A stretch of DNA of 64,000 nt. It comes from Devosia sp. Root685. Its GTDB lineage: Bacteria > Pseudomonadota > Alphaproteobacteria > Rhizobiales > Devosiaceae. A program made the position numbers and the translations under genes. Positions within the stretch are counted from its first letter, which is position 1; every line of letters starts with the position of its first letter. The notes beneath the pieces were generated by a model. That model was not told the DNA's origin. It saw nothing but the letters and a program-made list of their open reading frames with translations, and made no database searches. Shown here piece by piece: positions 34,080 to 43,700 of this stretch. The stretch spans positions 1,237,436 through 1,301,435 of the forward strand of contig NZ_LMHK01000002.1 in assembly GCF_001427875.1 (NCBI RefSeq). The letters run 5' to 3'.

Positions 34080-34384
34080 AGTCAAGGGAGGAACGATGCG
34101 CTCCGGACCGGCGCAACAGCTGCGCCAAGGGCCGGAATGCACATCATGCCCCTCTGGCTTGAACCCATTTCCGCTCCCATACAAGGCTGATCGCCAAACG
34201 CACAGCGCTTCGAAACGCGCTGTTGCAAAAATGAATCATGACAGCGGCGCGACATTTCCGCGCCGCCGGCCCCCTCCCCAGCGCCGCAAAAATCATAACA
34301 CCCTGACACGCACCGGCATTTGTCCGCTTGCCCCGCGCCGCGCTGGCTCCTAAACCTCCTCAGCCTGCCGCTTGAGGATTTTTC

Positions 34385-35179
34385 ATGGCCACGACCATCG
34401 ATTTCGCCCGCATCGAAGCGACCCTGTTTGCTGCCGCCGATGCCGCAGCGGCCCATACGCTGCCGCTCTTTCGCACCGGTCTTGCCATCGACAACAAGCT
34501 GACCTCGGGCTTCGATCCGGTCACCGAGGCCGACAAGGGGGCCGAAAAGGTCATCCGCGCCATCATCGCCGACGCCTTCCCCGACCATGCCGTGATCGGC
34601 GAGGAATGGGGCACGAGTGGGCAAAGCCCCTATACCTGGATCATCGATCCCGTCGATGGCACCCGCGCCTTCATTTCCGGCGCCCCGGTCTGGGGCACGC
34701 TGATCGGCTTTGCCGTCGATGGTGTCGCCAAGGCCGGCATCATGAGCCAGCCCTTTATCGGGGAAACCTTCATCGCCCTGCCCGGTCATTCGCGCTATGA
34801 GCGCGGCGGCCTCAAAGAGCCCAATCGCGTCAGCGGCCTCACCGATCTCGCCCCGGCCCGCGTCTTCACCACCACGCCCAAACTCTTCAACACGCCAAGC
34901 CTTGCCGCCAAATGGCACGCCGTGGAAGCCGCGACGCGCCTGCAGCGTTTCGGCATGGATTGCTATGGCTATGCCCTCCTCGCCGCCGGCCATGCCGATC
35001 TCGTCATCGAGCCCCATCTCAACACCTACGACATCGCCGCCCTCGTGCCGATCATCCGCGAAGCCGGCGGCGCCATCGCCTGCTGGGACGGCTCCGAGCC
35101 GACCGGCGGCGGCAATGTCGTCGCTGCGGCGAGCCAGGCCCTCCTCGACAAGACACTCGCGCTCATCGCGGCCGCCTGA
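34385..35179 (+). CDS. hisN: Histidinol-phosphatase, inositol monophosphatase family
   Basis: A 264-residue metal-dependent phosphatase of the IMPase fold. Metal-site motifs are FDPVTEADKGAEK near residue 43, VIGEEWG near residue 72 and IIDPVDGTRAF near residue 86, with the C-terminal GMDCYGYALLAAGHADLVIE segment. The ISG after the metal loop resembles the HisN group, which dephosphorylates histidinol phosphate in histidine synthesis. A related inositol or bisphosphate substrate cannot be ruled out. It has its own leader and is followed after 89 bases by the TadG-like genes. Confidence 0.8.
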   Translation: MATTIDFARIEATLFAAADAAAAHTLPLFRTGLAIDNKLTSGFDPVTEADKGAEKVIRAIIADAFPDHAVIGEEWGTSGQSPYTWIIDPVDGTRAFISGAPVWGTLIGFAVDGVAKAGIMSQPFIGETFIALPGHSRYERGGLKEPNRVSGLTDLAPARVFTTTPKLFNTPSLAAKWHAVEAATRLQRFGMDCYGYALLAAGHADLVIEPHLNTYDIAALVPIIREAGGAIACWDGSEPTGGGNVVAAASQALLDKTLALIAAA

Positions 35180-35268
35180 CCCCGCCACCTGCCGTCCCTG
35201 TGGATGCACCAATATTTAACGCGCTCCCGCCATGTTGCGGCACGTACATCCGGTTTCCTCAGCGCCCC

Positions 35269-36549
35269 ATGCATCTCAAAGCAGCAGCACGTATGTTTGG
35301 CGATTCCGCAGGAAGCGTCGCCATCATTTTCGGGCTGCTCCTGCCCTGCCTTCTGGGCTTTGCCGCGCTCGCCATCGAGGTAGGCTACTGGTATAGCGAA
35401 AAAAACAAGCTCCAGATCGCGGCCGATACCGCCGCCTATAGCGCCCTGGTTGCCTATGGCATCGATGACAACCTCGACAAGGCTATTGCCGTGGGCGTCG
35501 CCCAGGCCAGGGCCTCGGGGTTTTCCGGCACGGACGCGGAAATCGAAATCCTCATTCCCTCGCAGGACGCCGCGCTCGGGCCCAATTCATCCCGTGCCAA
35601 TCTGGTTGTTAACACGAAGCTTTTTCTGTCGAGCCTCTTCCTCAATACTGGCACCATCGACATCGGCGTCAACGCCTTTGCCACCATGGACGCGGTCGGC
35701 ACGCCCGCCCCCTGCATGCTGGCGCTCAAACCCAACCAGTCGCGATCCATCGTCATGGCCGCGAGCGTAAAGACCAATATGAATTGCGTCGTCGCGACCA
35801 ATTCGGCGAGCAATGACGCCATCTGGGTCGAAGGCTCCGCCAGTCTCACCGCCACCTGCGCCAAAACCCCGGGCACCATCGGCACCAATGGCGGCGCCTG
35901 GGTCAGCCTGACCGACTGCCCCGGTGGTTACGCCCGCGAAACCTCCACCGACCCCCTGTCCTCGACCCCGTTCTGGGGCAGTCCGGCCATTCCCGATACC
36001 GGCTTTTTCGCCGATCAGGCGATATCGCAGGGTCGCTACGGCGTAGGCATGCCCGGCGGCAATATTTTAAAACCCGGCAAATACGGCAAGCAGGTGGAAA
36101 TCGACGGCACCGTCACCCTGCTTCCCGGCATCTATTATTTCACGGCCGGCTTTCGCGCCGCCCCCGGCAGCCGGATCACCGGCGACGGCGTCACCATCTA
36201 TCTCGACCAGAGCAGAGTGCTCGACATCGCCCAAAATGTCGCCTGGGACCTCAAGGCCCCGACCAGCGGCCCCACCGAGGGCATGGCCATCATGGGCGAT
36301 CCATCCCGGACCGGCGGCTCGGTGCGCCTCATCGGCATATTGGGCAATGTCGAGGGCGGCGTCTATTTTCCCAATCAGACGCTCTTGACCGAAAGCGGCC
36401 CGAACCTGTCCACGGCGCGCTGCACCAGGCTCGTTGCCAGCACCATCGACATTCGCGGCGGCGGCACCGTCAACAATGACTGTTCCGGGTCCACCGGCGG
36501 CGCAGGCGGCGGCAATGGCCGCGTCCGCCTCGCCAAGGGATCGGCATGA
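35269..36549 (+). CDS. TadG-like protein (Flp pilus-assembly TadE/G family)
   Basis: A 426-residue protein with an N-terminal helix: FGDSAGSVAIIFGLLLPCLL, then EVGYWYSEKNKLQIAADTAA, typical of TadG-like proteins (the class with an inner-membrane anchor and large periplasmic part). Cysteine-bearing, glycine-rich segments dominate the rest, with GGAGGGNGR near the C-terminus. It may take part in surface structures. Its stop overlaps the next start (ATGA). ATG 35269 is used although the frame stays open upstream. Confidence 0.78.
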   Translation: MHLKAAARMFGDSAGSVAIIFGLLLPCLLGFAALAIEVGYWYSEKNKLQIAADTAAYSALVAYGIDDNLDKAIAVGVAQARASGFSGTDAEIEILIPSQDAALGPNSSRANLVVNTKLFLSSLFLNTGTIDIGVNAFATMDAVGTPAPCMLALKPNQSRSIVMAASVKTNMNCVVATNSASNDAIWVEGSASLTATCAKTPGTIGTNGGAWVSLTDCPGGYARETSTDPLSSTPFWGSPAIPDTGFFADQAISQGRYGVGMPGGNILKPGKYGKQVEIDGTVTLLPGIYYFTAGFRAAPGSRITGDGVTIYLDQSRVLDIAQNVAWDLKAPTSGPTEGMAIMGDPSRTGGSVRLIGILGNVEGGVYFPNQTLLTESGPNLSTARCTRLVASTIDIRGGGTVNNDCSGSTGGAGGGNGRVRLAKGSA

Positions 36550-36989
36550 TAACCCGCGCGCGCGCGTTCATTGGCGCCTACTGGCACGATTGCCGGGCCA
36601 ATGCCGCCGTCGAATTTGCCCTATTGCTACCCTTCCTGCTGTTTCTGATCGCCGGCACCATCGATCTCGGCCTCGGCTTTCGGGAGAAGGTAAAGCTGCA
36701 ATCCGCCCTCAATTCGGGCATGCAGCATGTCATGCAGACCGGGGGATCGGACCTCGCAACATCCCGCCAGGTCGTCGCCTACAGCCTCGGGGCAGCCAGT
36801 TCAGCCGCGATCGAAATAGACGCTTTCTGCCGTTGCGCCAGCAAGGCCGTGGGCTGCAGCACCCATTGCGCCTCGGGGCTCGACCGGTTTGTCGGCGGCA
36901 CCGTTTCCATGCCCTATCGGACAGCGATCTTTGATCAGGACATGTCCATCAGCGCCAATTTTGAAGTCTATCTGGGTGAGGTCGAGTGA
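36546..36989 (+). CDS. TadE-like pseudopilin, cysteine-rich
   Basis: A 147-residue protein with the TadE signature NAAVEFALLLPFLLFLIAGTID near residue 19, a pilin-like N-terminal helix. After the helix, six cysteines cluster in FCRCASKAVGCSTHCASG near residue 95, suggesting disulfide pairs in the periplasm. It overlaps both neighbours by four bases (ATGA, GTGA), forming a coupled three-gene set. No Flp prepilin, TadA ATPase, secretin or prepilin peptidase gene is visible in this window. Confidence 0.8.
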   Translation: MITRARAFIGAYWHDCRANAAVEFALLLPFLLFLIAGTIDLGLGFREKVKLQSALNSGMQHVMQTGGSDLATSRQVVAYSLGAASSAAIEIDAFCRCASKAVGCSTHCASGLDRFVGGTVSMPYRTAIFDQDMSISANFEVYLGEVE

Positions 36990-37399
36990 GCCGGCCCCCG
37001 ATAAACATTCTCTCAAAATTCCGCCGGCATCAGCATGGCAGCACGGCTGTCGAATTCGCGATCGTCATTCCCGTCTTCCTGATCTGCGTCATGGCCCTGT
37101 TCCAGATCGGGTTCGCCGTTTATGCGCATTCCACGATCTCCCGGCTGGCCGAAGATGGCCTGCGCCACCTGCTGTTTTTGCCCGACGACGAAGATGGGGC
37201 GCGAAAAACCATTTTCGCCGCCATGACCCACACCGCCCTCGACCCGGCGCAATTGACCATTTCGATGCAGGATCGAACCGCGCCCTACCACCATATCGAG
37301 CTTCGGCTGGACTATCTCTTCCAGGTGCTCGGGCCCTTCCCGCTGCCCGAACGCGTGCCCCTCCACGCCGTGGTCATGGTCCCGATAGCCAGCGACTAG
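36986..37399 (+). CDS. TadE-like pseudopilin, second copy
   Basis: A 137-residue protein with HQHGSTAVEFAIVIPVFLICV, the TadE-type helix, near residue 16. Its GTG start overlaps the upstream stop by four bases. The C-terminal periplasmic part has no cysteines, unlike its partner. It likely is a minor pilin. It may be processed by the shared Tad prepilin peptidase encoded elsewhere. Confidence 0.8.
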   Translation: MSRPPINILSKFRRHQHGSTAVEFAIVIPVFLICVMALFQIGFAVYAHSTISRLAEDGLRHLLFLPDDEDGARKTIFAAMTHTALDPAQLTISMQDRTAPYHHIELRLDYLFQVLGPFPLPERVPLHAVVMVPIASD

Positions 37400-37419
37400 C
37401 TTTCTTTTTCGCGTTTTGC

Positions 37420-37523
37420 CTGAGAGGGGCTGCTCCAGCGCCCCTCACCACGAGGGGCGAAGCCCTCAGTAGACCTCATCCTGAGGTGCTTTGCGCAAGC
37501 AAAGCCTCGAAGCGCGAGGGCGT
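37420..37523. repeat. Intergenic repeat, type C
   Basis: Contains CCTCATCCTGAGG followed by a GCTTTGCGCAAGCAAAGC palindrome and GCGCGAGG, a design known from repeats of Hyphomicrobiales, plus a left block of CCCCTC/GAGGGG pairing. It lies between convergent genes. Confidence 0.6.
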
Positions 37524-37585
37524 GGCACGGAGCCCCCATCCACCGCCTGTCACCCCCGAGCTCTGCGTCCCGGTGGCAAATCCCC

Positions 37586-38560
37586 TCAACGCGTCTGATT
37601 GGTAATAAACGCATCGAACGCCGCCAGCACCTGGCCGCGAATGGCATCGGTTTCCATGAACAGTTCATGCTTGGCCCCGGCGACGACCACATGCCGGCCA
37701 TTGCGCAACCGCAGTCCCAATTGCTCCAGCGCCGGTGTCGATACGATGGTGTCGCGCGCCGCCGCCAGCACCAGCAGCGGAATTTGCAGGCGCCCGGCGA
37801 AATCCTCGCGATTGGCCTCGACCATCGCCTTCATCGCGGCGGCGAGCCAGCGAAAGCTCGGCGAACCGATATAGAGCCCGTCATCGGCCCGCACGGTTTC
37901 GACCATCCGCGTATAGCGCAACAGGTCCGATGTGAGCGGATTGTCGAGAAACCCCGCCTCGTTCGGCCGCCTGTCACCCTTGCGCTTGAGCGGCACCGCG
38001 CCCAGCCCGACAAAGCTCAGCGTCTCGGCAAAAGCGCCAAAGCCGCCAAGACTGTGCTCCATGCCATAAAGGCTGACCATGGGCGCCGAGAGGAACACGC
38101 GGTCGAACATCATCCGGTCGCGCGTCGTTGCATAAAGCGAAGCCAGCCCGCCCATGGAATGGCCGACGAGATAAAAGGGCGGCGGACAATCGGGCAGCAG
38201 GATTTCGGCGTGAAAGGTGCGAAGGTCGGTCCAATAGTCATCGAACCGGTCGACATAGCCCACCGTCCGATTGCCGATCAGCCGGTCCGACCCGCCCTGC
38301 CCGCGCCAGTCAAAGGTCGCGACGGCAAAACCGCGCGCCTGAAAGTCGGCAATGGTCTCAAAATACTTCTCGATATATTCCGTGCGCCCCTGCACCAGGC
38401 ACACCGTGCCCCGATGCGGTCCCGCCGATTTGGGCCAGATGGCATAGCGCAGTTTCACCCGGTCAGGCGTTGTCACATAGCCCACCCGCGCGCCGGCGGG
38501 CACGGGATTGGACGGAACAACGGCAAGTTTTGGACCTTGGGGATCGACCAATGCGGTCAC
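37586..38560 (-). CDS. Alpha/beta hydrolase, lysophospholipase-like
   Basis: A 324-residue hydrolase of the PldB/serine-hydrolase type. Nucleophile serine is in YLVGHSMGGLAS near residue 136, the oxyanion-side HGxx-like TVCLVQGRTEYIEKY near residue 48 and the C-terminal histidine in VVAGAKHELF. The GTG at 38560 has GGAGG six bases upstream. A longer frame adds 46 residues that overlap a candidate small RNA; it is less likely. It may act on monoacyl lipids or other esters. Cytosolic. Confidence 0.82.
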   Translation of the reverse strand: MTALVDPQGPKLAVVPSNPVPAGARVGYVTTPDRVKLRYAIWPKSAGPHRGTVCLVQGRTEYIEKYFETIADFQARGFAVATFDWRGQGGSDRLIGNRTVGYVDRFDDYWTDLRTFHAEILLPDCPPPFYLVGHSMGGLASLYATTRDRMMFDRVFLSAPMVSLYGMEHSLGGFGAFAETLSFVGLGAVPLKRKGDRRPNEAGFLDNPLTSDLLRYTRMVETVRADDGLYIGSPSFRWLAAAMKAMVEANREDFAGRLQIPLLVLAAARDTIVSTPALEQLGLRLRNGRHVVVAGAKHELFMETDAIRGQVLAAFDAFITNQTR

Positions 38561-38610
38561 GACGCGCCTCCACGATTTTATCGCGAGAAAAACAGATAGC
38601 GTCGTGAAGT

Positions 38611-38695
38611 AAAGAAAAGCCAGCATTCCGGGCGGGAATGCTGGCCTTTTCTGAGAGCAGGTCCGTGCGGGGGGCGGATGACGGACCTGCTGGGG
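38611..38695 (-). ncRNA. Candidate small RNA, two hairpins with a C-rich loop
   Basis: On the minus strand, an 11-base perfect stem (38656-38666 with 38681-38691) encloses a C-rich loop (CATCCGCCCCCCGC). It is followed by a second 11-base stem (38619-38629 with 38635-38645) and then TTTTCTTT, a rho-independent terminator. The loop could pair with Shine-Dalgarno sequences. The hydrolase gene starts about 50 bases further on. It could instead be an attenuator for that gene. The 5' end is unmapped. Confidence 0.45.
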
Positions 38696-38829
38696 CAAGA
38701 CCGCAAGGCGGCCTCACGCTTTCCTTATGCCCGGGTCAGCCTGAACGGGTCCGGACCGCTCCATTCATTTTCGGTTCACTTTCTTCCGGCCCCTCGTTTC
38801 GCCCCGTAGCGTGCCCCCACGCGATGCGG

Positions 38830-38865
38830 CACCTCCCCCTTTATGGGGGAGGCTGGGAGGGGGTG
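38830..38865. repeat. Single type A repeat unit
   Basis: CACCTCCCCCTTTATGGGGGAGG followed by CTGGGAGGGGGTG: one half of the paired element seen at 8601. A degenerate CCCTCCCCCTTGA piece lies at 38891. Confidence 0.8.
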
Positions 38866-38933
38866 CCGGCTGACACTGACGTCCATATTTCCCCTCCCCC
38901 TTGAAGCCCCAAAACCCCTTCCTAAATATGTCG

Positions 38934-39066
38934 GGTCAGCCGGAAAGCCGGGGACACCGGCCCACCAAACGCTCGCTCGCCACATCTGGGAGCACCGCGG
39001 GAGGCGCCGGCATCAGCGGGCCGCAAGGCATCGCGTCAACCACGTTGCTCACTGGAGAATGTGAAA
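38934..39066 (+). promoter_or_regulatory. ROSE-like RNA thermometer in the hsp20 leader
   Basis: The 130-base leader has GC-rich stems upstream and ends TTGCT (39045-39049), CACT, GGAGAA (39054 on). Pairing C48-G54, G47 against G55, U46-A56 and U45-G57 (last two digits of 390xx positions) matches the conserved UUGCU pairing with the Shine-Dalgarno in ROSE elements, with a GG mismatch. ROSE elements control many rhizobial small heat-shock genes; melting exposes the ribosome site. Activity is not tested. Confidence 0.55.
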
Positions 39067-39522
39067 ATGCAGACCATCGATTTTTCCCCCTTCTATCGCT
39101 CCACCGTCGGTTTTGACCGCCTGTTCAACCGTTTGGACACGCTGGGCACCCAGGAAGCGAAATCCTACCCGCCCTATAATATCGAGCGCACCGGCGAAGA
39201 TACCTACCGTATCTCGATCGCCGTAGCCGGTTTCTCCAATGGCGACATCGCCATCGAAACCAAGGAAAACAGCTTGGTCGTCAAGGGCGCCAAGCCGGCC
39301 GAGACCGCCGACAGCAAGCGCGAATTCCTCCATCGCGGCATTGCCGAGCGCGCCTTCGAGCTGCGCTTCCAGCTCGCCGACTATGTGGAAGTCAACGGCG
39401 CCACCCTCGAAAACGGCCTTCTGCATCTCGAACTGAAGCGCGAACTGCCCGAAAGCAAGAAGCCGCGCACCATCGCGATCAATGGCAGCGCCGCTACAAT
39501 CGAGGACAAGTCTGTAAACTGA
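39067..39522 (+). CDS. hsp20: Small heat-shock protein Hsp20
   Basis: A 151-residue ATP-independent holdase chaperone of the HspA/IbpA type. After a start of MQTIDFSPFYRSTVGFDRLF comes the alpha-crystallin domain, with PYNIERTGEDTYRISIAVAG near residue 40, and a C-terminal SKKPRTIAI tail. It binds unfolded proteins. ATG 39067 is favoured over a GTG six bases earlier because GGAG is nine bases away. A ROSE-like leader suggests heat induction at translation; a terminator follows the stop. Confidence 0.93.
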   Translation: MQTIDFSPFYRSTVGFDRLFNRLDTLGTQEAKSYPPYNIERTGEDTYRISIAVAGFSNGDIAIETKENSLVVKGAKPAETADSKREFLHRGIAERAFELRFQLADYVEVNGATLENGLLHLELKRELPESKKPRTIAINGSAATIEDKSVN

Positions 39523-39553
39523 ACTAGAAGTCTCCTCCCTGAGACGATGAAGG

Positions 39554-39581
39554 CGCGGCCCCCAAAAAGGGCCGCGTTTTT
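39554..39581 (+). terminator. Rho-independent terminator of hsp20
   Basis: CGCGGCCC and GGGCCGCG enclose a CCAAAAA loop and are followed by TTTTTG, 32 bases past the stop. Confidence 0.85.
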
Positions 39582-39642
39582 GTTTTTAGGCCCCCCTGAA
39601 GTCGCCTATGGAAGGCACCATTCACTCCCACCCACGAGATCA

Positions 39643-39676
39643 GCCCCTCCCCTTTCAAGGGGAGGCTGGGAGGGGA
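39643..39676. repeat. Degenerate type A repeat unit
   Basis: CCCCTCCCCTTTCAAGGGGAGG with a GGCTGGGAGGGG tail, a shortened version of the repeat at 8601. It lies between hsp20 and dps. Confidence 0.7.
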
Positions 39677-39806
39677 TGCGTGAGCCACCGCCTCGTGGTT
39701 TTCAACCCGTCCATGCATGGGAAGGAACGAGTCGCACGCCCTGCCAGTTGAAGATGGACCGAGGCCCATACCCTCAAAAATTCAACCAGCGTCAGGATTC
39801 TCCCCG

Positions 39807-40280
39807 ATGAAAACCCCATCCATCGCCCTCAAGGCCAATGCCAAAACCGCCGTAATCGACATTCTCAACGCCCGTCTCGCCGACGCCATCGACCTCGCTC
39901 TGATCACCAAGCAGGCGCACTGGAACCTCAAAGGTCCCAATTTCATCGCCGTGCACGAAATGCTCGACCCCATGCGCACCCAGCTCGATGATCACGCCGA
40001 CACCATCGCCGAGCGCGTCGCCCAGCTCGATGGCATTGCCCTTGGCACCAGCCAGATCGTCGCCAAAGCCTCGAAACTCCCGGCCTATCCCACCGATATC
40101 CGCAAAGTGCCCGATCATCTCGCAGCGCTCGCCGACCGTTACGCCGCCCTCGCCAATCAGGTGCGCGAAGATATCGACGCCACCGACGAAGCCGGCGATG
40201 CCGACGCGGCCGATATTCTCACCGCCTTCTCCCGCGATCTCGACAAGAACCTCTGGTTCATCAAATCCCATCTCGAATAG
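39807..40280 (+). CDS. dps: Dps ferritin-like DNA-protecting protein
   Basis: A 157-residue four-helix-bundle protein that forms a dodecamer, oxidises and stores iron, and protects DNA. The ferroxidase-site histidine and acidic residues are in [18 protein letters not shown] near residue 33 and [18 protein letters not shown] near residue 60. No extended DNA-binding tail is obvious. ATG 39807 follows AGGA; a longer in-frame ORF upstream is in repeat-rich DNA. It ends before a strong terminator. Confidence 0.92.
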   Translation: MKTPSIALKANAKTAVIDILNARLADAIDLALITKQAHWNLKGPNFIAVHEMLDPMRTQLDDHADTIAERVAQLDGIALGTSQIVAKASKLPAYPTDIRKVPDHLAALADRYAALANQVREDIDATDEAGDADAADILTAFSRDLDKNLWFIKSHLE

Positions 40281-40301
40281 GATTTACCGCCCATTAACCA
40301 T

Positions 40302-40329
40302 AAAAAGCGCGTCCCCCGGCGCGCTTTTT
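40302..40329. terminator. Rho-independent terminator of dps
   Basis: AAAAAGCGCG and CGCGCTTTTT form a ten-base stem with an eight-base loop, 21 bases past the dps stop. Confidence 0.85.
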
Positions 40330-40781
40330 GCGTTTCGGGCCGCACAATCCTATTGTTTCCTACAGACAAAGTAAGAAAGTCCTATTTTTTGTGGCTTAAC
40401 TTTGGTGAAAGCGCTTGCTCGCAGTTTGGAATTATGCAAATGTGAAGAGGTTAGGGCAGTGCTTCTGTCCTATCTGACGCGTCGCCCCGCTCTCCGCGGC
40501 CAGCAGCGCACGCTGGTTCGGCTGGACCGCTAGACGATAGCGGAAACGAACAGGCGGGACTAATATAGTCCGAATATGAGCGGCCATTTGGATGCAGCGC
40601 CGCTCCCCACGCATGGACGATTTGCTCATTCGAGCCGTACTTGGTACGACCCGCCTGACCAACGCGCCCACCTGAGGAAACAAGACTGCATCCAGCGGGC
40701 CGGCACCGGCACCATCAGGATGCACACGACATAGCGAACCAAGCCCGGCAACGGGTGCGATCACAGAGCGAGGAATAAAAT
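40330..40781 (+). promoter_or_regulatory. Gene-free 5' region of gltB
   Basis: No ORF here shows coding character. Short hairpins occur, for example CCGCTA/TAGCGG at 40527-40543 and CGTAC/GTACG near 40633-40646. The region probably holds the gltBD promoter and leader, but no operator is identified. Confidence 0.35.
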
Positions 40782-43700
40782 ATGGCCCCCCAGCAGAACG
40801 GACACATCTCTCCGGTTTCAGCGAAAGCCAATACTCGCAAAACCACCCTGATCGCCGACGGCAAGCGCGTCCATAGCCGCCCTCAAGCCCAGGGTCTTTA
40901 TGATCCGGCCAACGAGCACGATGCCTGCGGCATCGGCATGATCGCCAACATCAAGAACCAGCCAAGCCACGAAGTGGTCGAAAAGGGTCTCGAAATTCTC
41001 GAGAACCTCGAACACCGCGGCGCCGTGGGCGCTGATCCCCTGATGGGCGATGGCGCCGGCATCCTGGTGCAGACCCCGCATGCCTTCTTCGAAAAGGTGC
41101 TGCCCTTCGCCCTCCCGGAAAAGCACCACTACGCCGTGGTGATGATTTTCTATCCCAACATCGTCGCGCTGCGCGACCGCTGCGCCGCCGCCGTCCGCGC
41201 CTGCCTTGCAAAGGAAGGCATGAGCCTCCTCGGCGAGCGCGTCGTCCCCACCGACAACAAGAAGCTCTCGGCCGGCGTCATCGCCACCCAGCCGATCATC
41301 GAGCAACTGGTCATCGCGCGCCCCGAAGGCCTCACCCTCGACGAGTTCGAGCGCAAGCTCCTGATCGTGCGCAAGGTGATTTCCAACACCGTCTATGCCG
41401 AAGTCCCCGAAAGCAACGGCGACAACGGTTTTTACGTCGTCTCCATGTCGGCCCGCACGCTGGTCTATAAGGGCATGTTCCTTGCCGACCAGCTCGGCGC
41501 CTTCTATCCCGACCTCCACGACGACGCCTTCGAAAGCGCCATCGCCCTCGTGCACCAGCGTTTTTCGACCAACACTTTCCCAAGCTGGAAGCTCGCGCAC
41601 CCCTACCGCATGACCACGCACAATGGTGAAATCAACACCATCCGCGGCAACGTCAACTGGATGGCAGCCCGCCAGGCCTCCGTGCACTCCAAGTACTTTG
41701 GCGACGACATCTCAAAAATCTGGCCAATCTCCTACGAAGGCCAGTCGGACACCGCCTGCTTTGACAACGCGCTCGAATTCCTCGTGCGCGGCGGCTATCC
41801 GCTGCCCCACGCAGCCATGATGCTGATCCCGGAAGCCTGGGCCGGCAATCCGCTGATGGATGAAAAGCGCCGCGCCTTCTACCAGTACCATGCCTCCCTC
41901 ATGGAACCCTGGGATGGCCCCGCCGCCATGTCCCTCTCGGACGGCCGCTATGTCGTCGCGACCCTCGACCGCAACGGCCTCCGCCCCGCGCGCTATCTCG
42001 TGACCAAGGAAGGCCACGTGGTCCTCGCCTCGGAATCGGGCGTTCTGACCATTCCCGACGAAGACATCGTCGAGCGCTGGCGCCTGCAGCCGGGCCGCAT
42101 GCTGCTCATCGATCTCGAACAGGGCCGCATCATCTCCGACGAAGAGATCAAGGCGACCCTTGCGACCGCCAATCCCTATGCCGATTGGCTCGCCCGCACT
42201 CAGATCGTCCTCGAAGACCTGCCCGCCGTCGCCCCCAAGGCCCCCGAGCCGACCGAGGCCCTCCTCGATCGCATGCAGGCCTTTGGTTATACCCAGGAAG
42301 ACGTCAAGCTGCTGATGGCGCCCATGGCCACCACCGGCCAGGAAGCCGTCGGCTCGATGGGCACGGACACGCCGATCTCGGCGCTCTCCAACAAGTCAAA
42401 ACTCCTCTACACCTACTTCAAGCAGAACTTCGCGCAGGTCACCAACCCGCCCATCGATCCGATCCGCGAGGAATCGGTGATGAGCCTCGTCTCCTTCATC
42501 GGCCCCCGCCCCAACCTCTTCGATCTCGAAGGGCTCTCGACCGTCAAGCGCCTCGAAGTGCGCCAGCCGATCCTGACCAATGAGGATCTCGAAAAGATTC
42601 GCGGCATCGGCGAGATCGAGACCAACCAGTTCAAGACCAAGACGCTCGACATCACCTACCCCGCCGCAGACGGCGCGGCCGGGATGGAGGCGGCTATCTC
42701 GGCCCTCTGCGAGGCAGCCGAAGCCGCCGTGCGCGGCGAATACAACATCATCATCCTCTCCGATCGCCTGATCGCAGCGGATCGTCTCGATATTCCGACA
42801 CTCCTCGCCCTCGCCGCCGTCCATCACCACCTGATCCGCAAGGGCCTCCGTACCTCGACCGGTCTTGTGGTCGAAACCGGCGAAGCCCGCGAAATCCACC
42901 ACTTCGCCATGCTGGCCGGCTATGGCGCCGAAGCCATCAACCCCTACCTTGCCTTCGAAGCGCTGCAGGCGCTCCACGCCGAAGGCAACTACCCCGAAGA
43001 AGTCTCGGCCGACGAAGTCGTCTACCGCTACATCAAGTCGGTCGGTAAGGGCCTTCTCAAGGTCATGTCCAAGATGGGCATTTCCACCTACCAGTCCTAT
43101 TGCGGCGCCCAGATTTTCGACGCGGTCGGCCTCAACTCCGATTTCGTGAAGAAGTATTTCTTCGGCACCGCCACCTCCATCGAAGGCGTCGGCCTCGCTG
43201 AGGTCGCCGAGGAAACCGTGCGTCGCCACGCCGAAGCCTTTGGCGACGACGTGGTGCTCAAGAAGGCGCTCGATATCGGCGGCGAATATGCCTATCGCAT
43301 CCGCGGCGAAAAGCATGCCTGGAGCCCGGATGTCGTCGCCGACCTTCAGCACGCCGTCCGCACCTTCGAAGAGAGCCCCGAAACTGCGCAAGACCGCTAC
43401 AACAGCTTTGCCGAACGGGTAAACTCGGGCGAAAACGGCTATCTCGCCATTCGCCACCTCTTCGACATCAAGCCCCTCGGCCCCGAAGTCCCGCTCGAAG
43501 AAGTCGAAAGCGCCGCGACCATCGTCAAGCGCTTCGTCACCGGCGCCATGTCCTTCGGCTCGATCAGCCGTGAGGCGCATACGACGCTGGCTATCGCCAT
43601 GAACCGGATCGGCGGCAAGTCGAACACCGGCGAAGGCGGCGAAGAGCCCGATCGTTATAAGCGCCTGCCCGATGGGTCGCAGAACCCTCTGCGCTCCGCC

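Noticed and set aside
34042..34353. 103-codon ORF between the amidohydrolase and hisN genes
   Set aside because: It begins inside a terminator hairpin, has proline- and arginine-rich composition without motifs and no ribosome-binding site.
40432..40764. 110-codon minus-strand ORF upstream of gltB
   Set aside because: No motif, no ribosome-binding site and composition typical of a chance frame. The region is treated as a leader.
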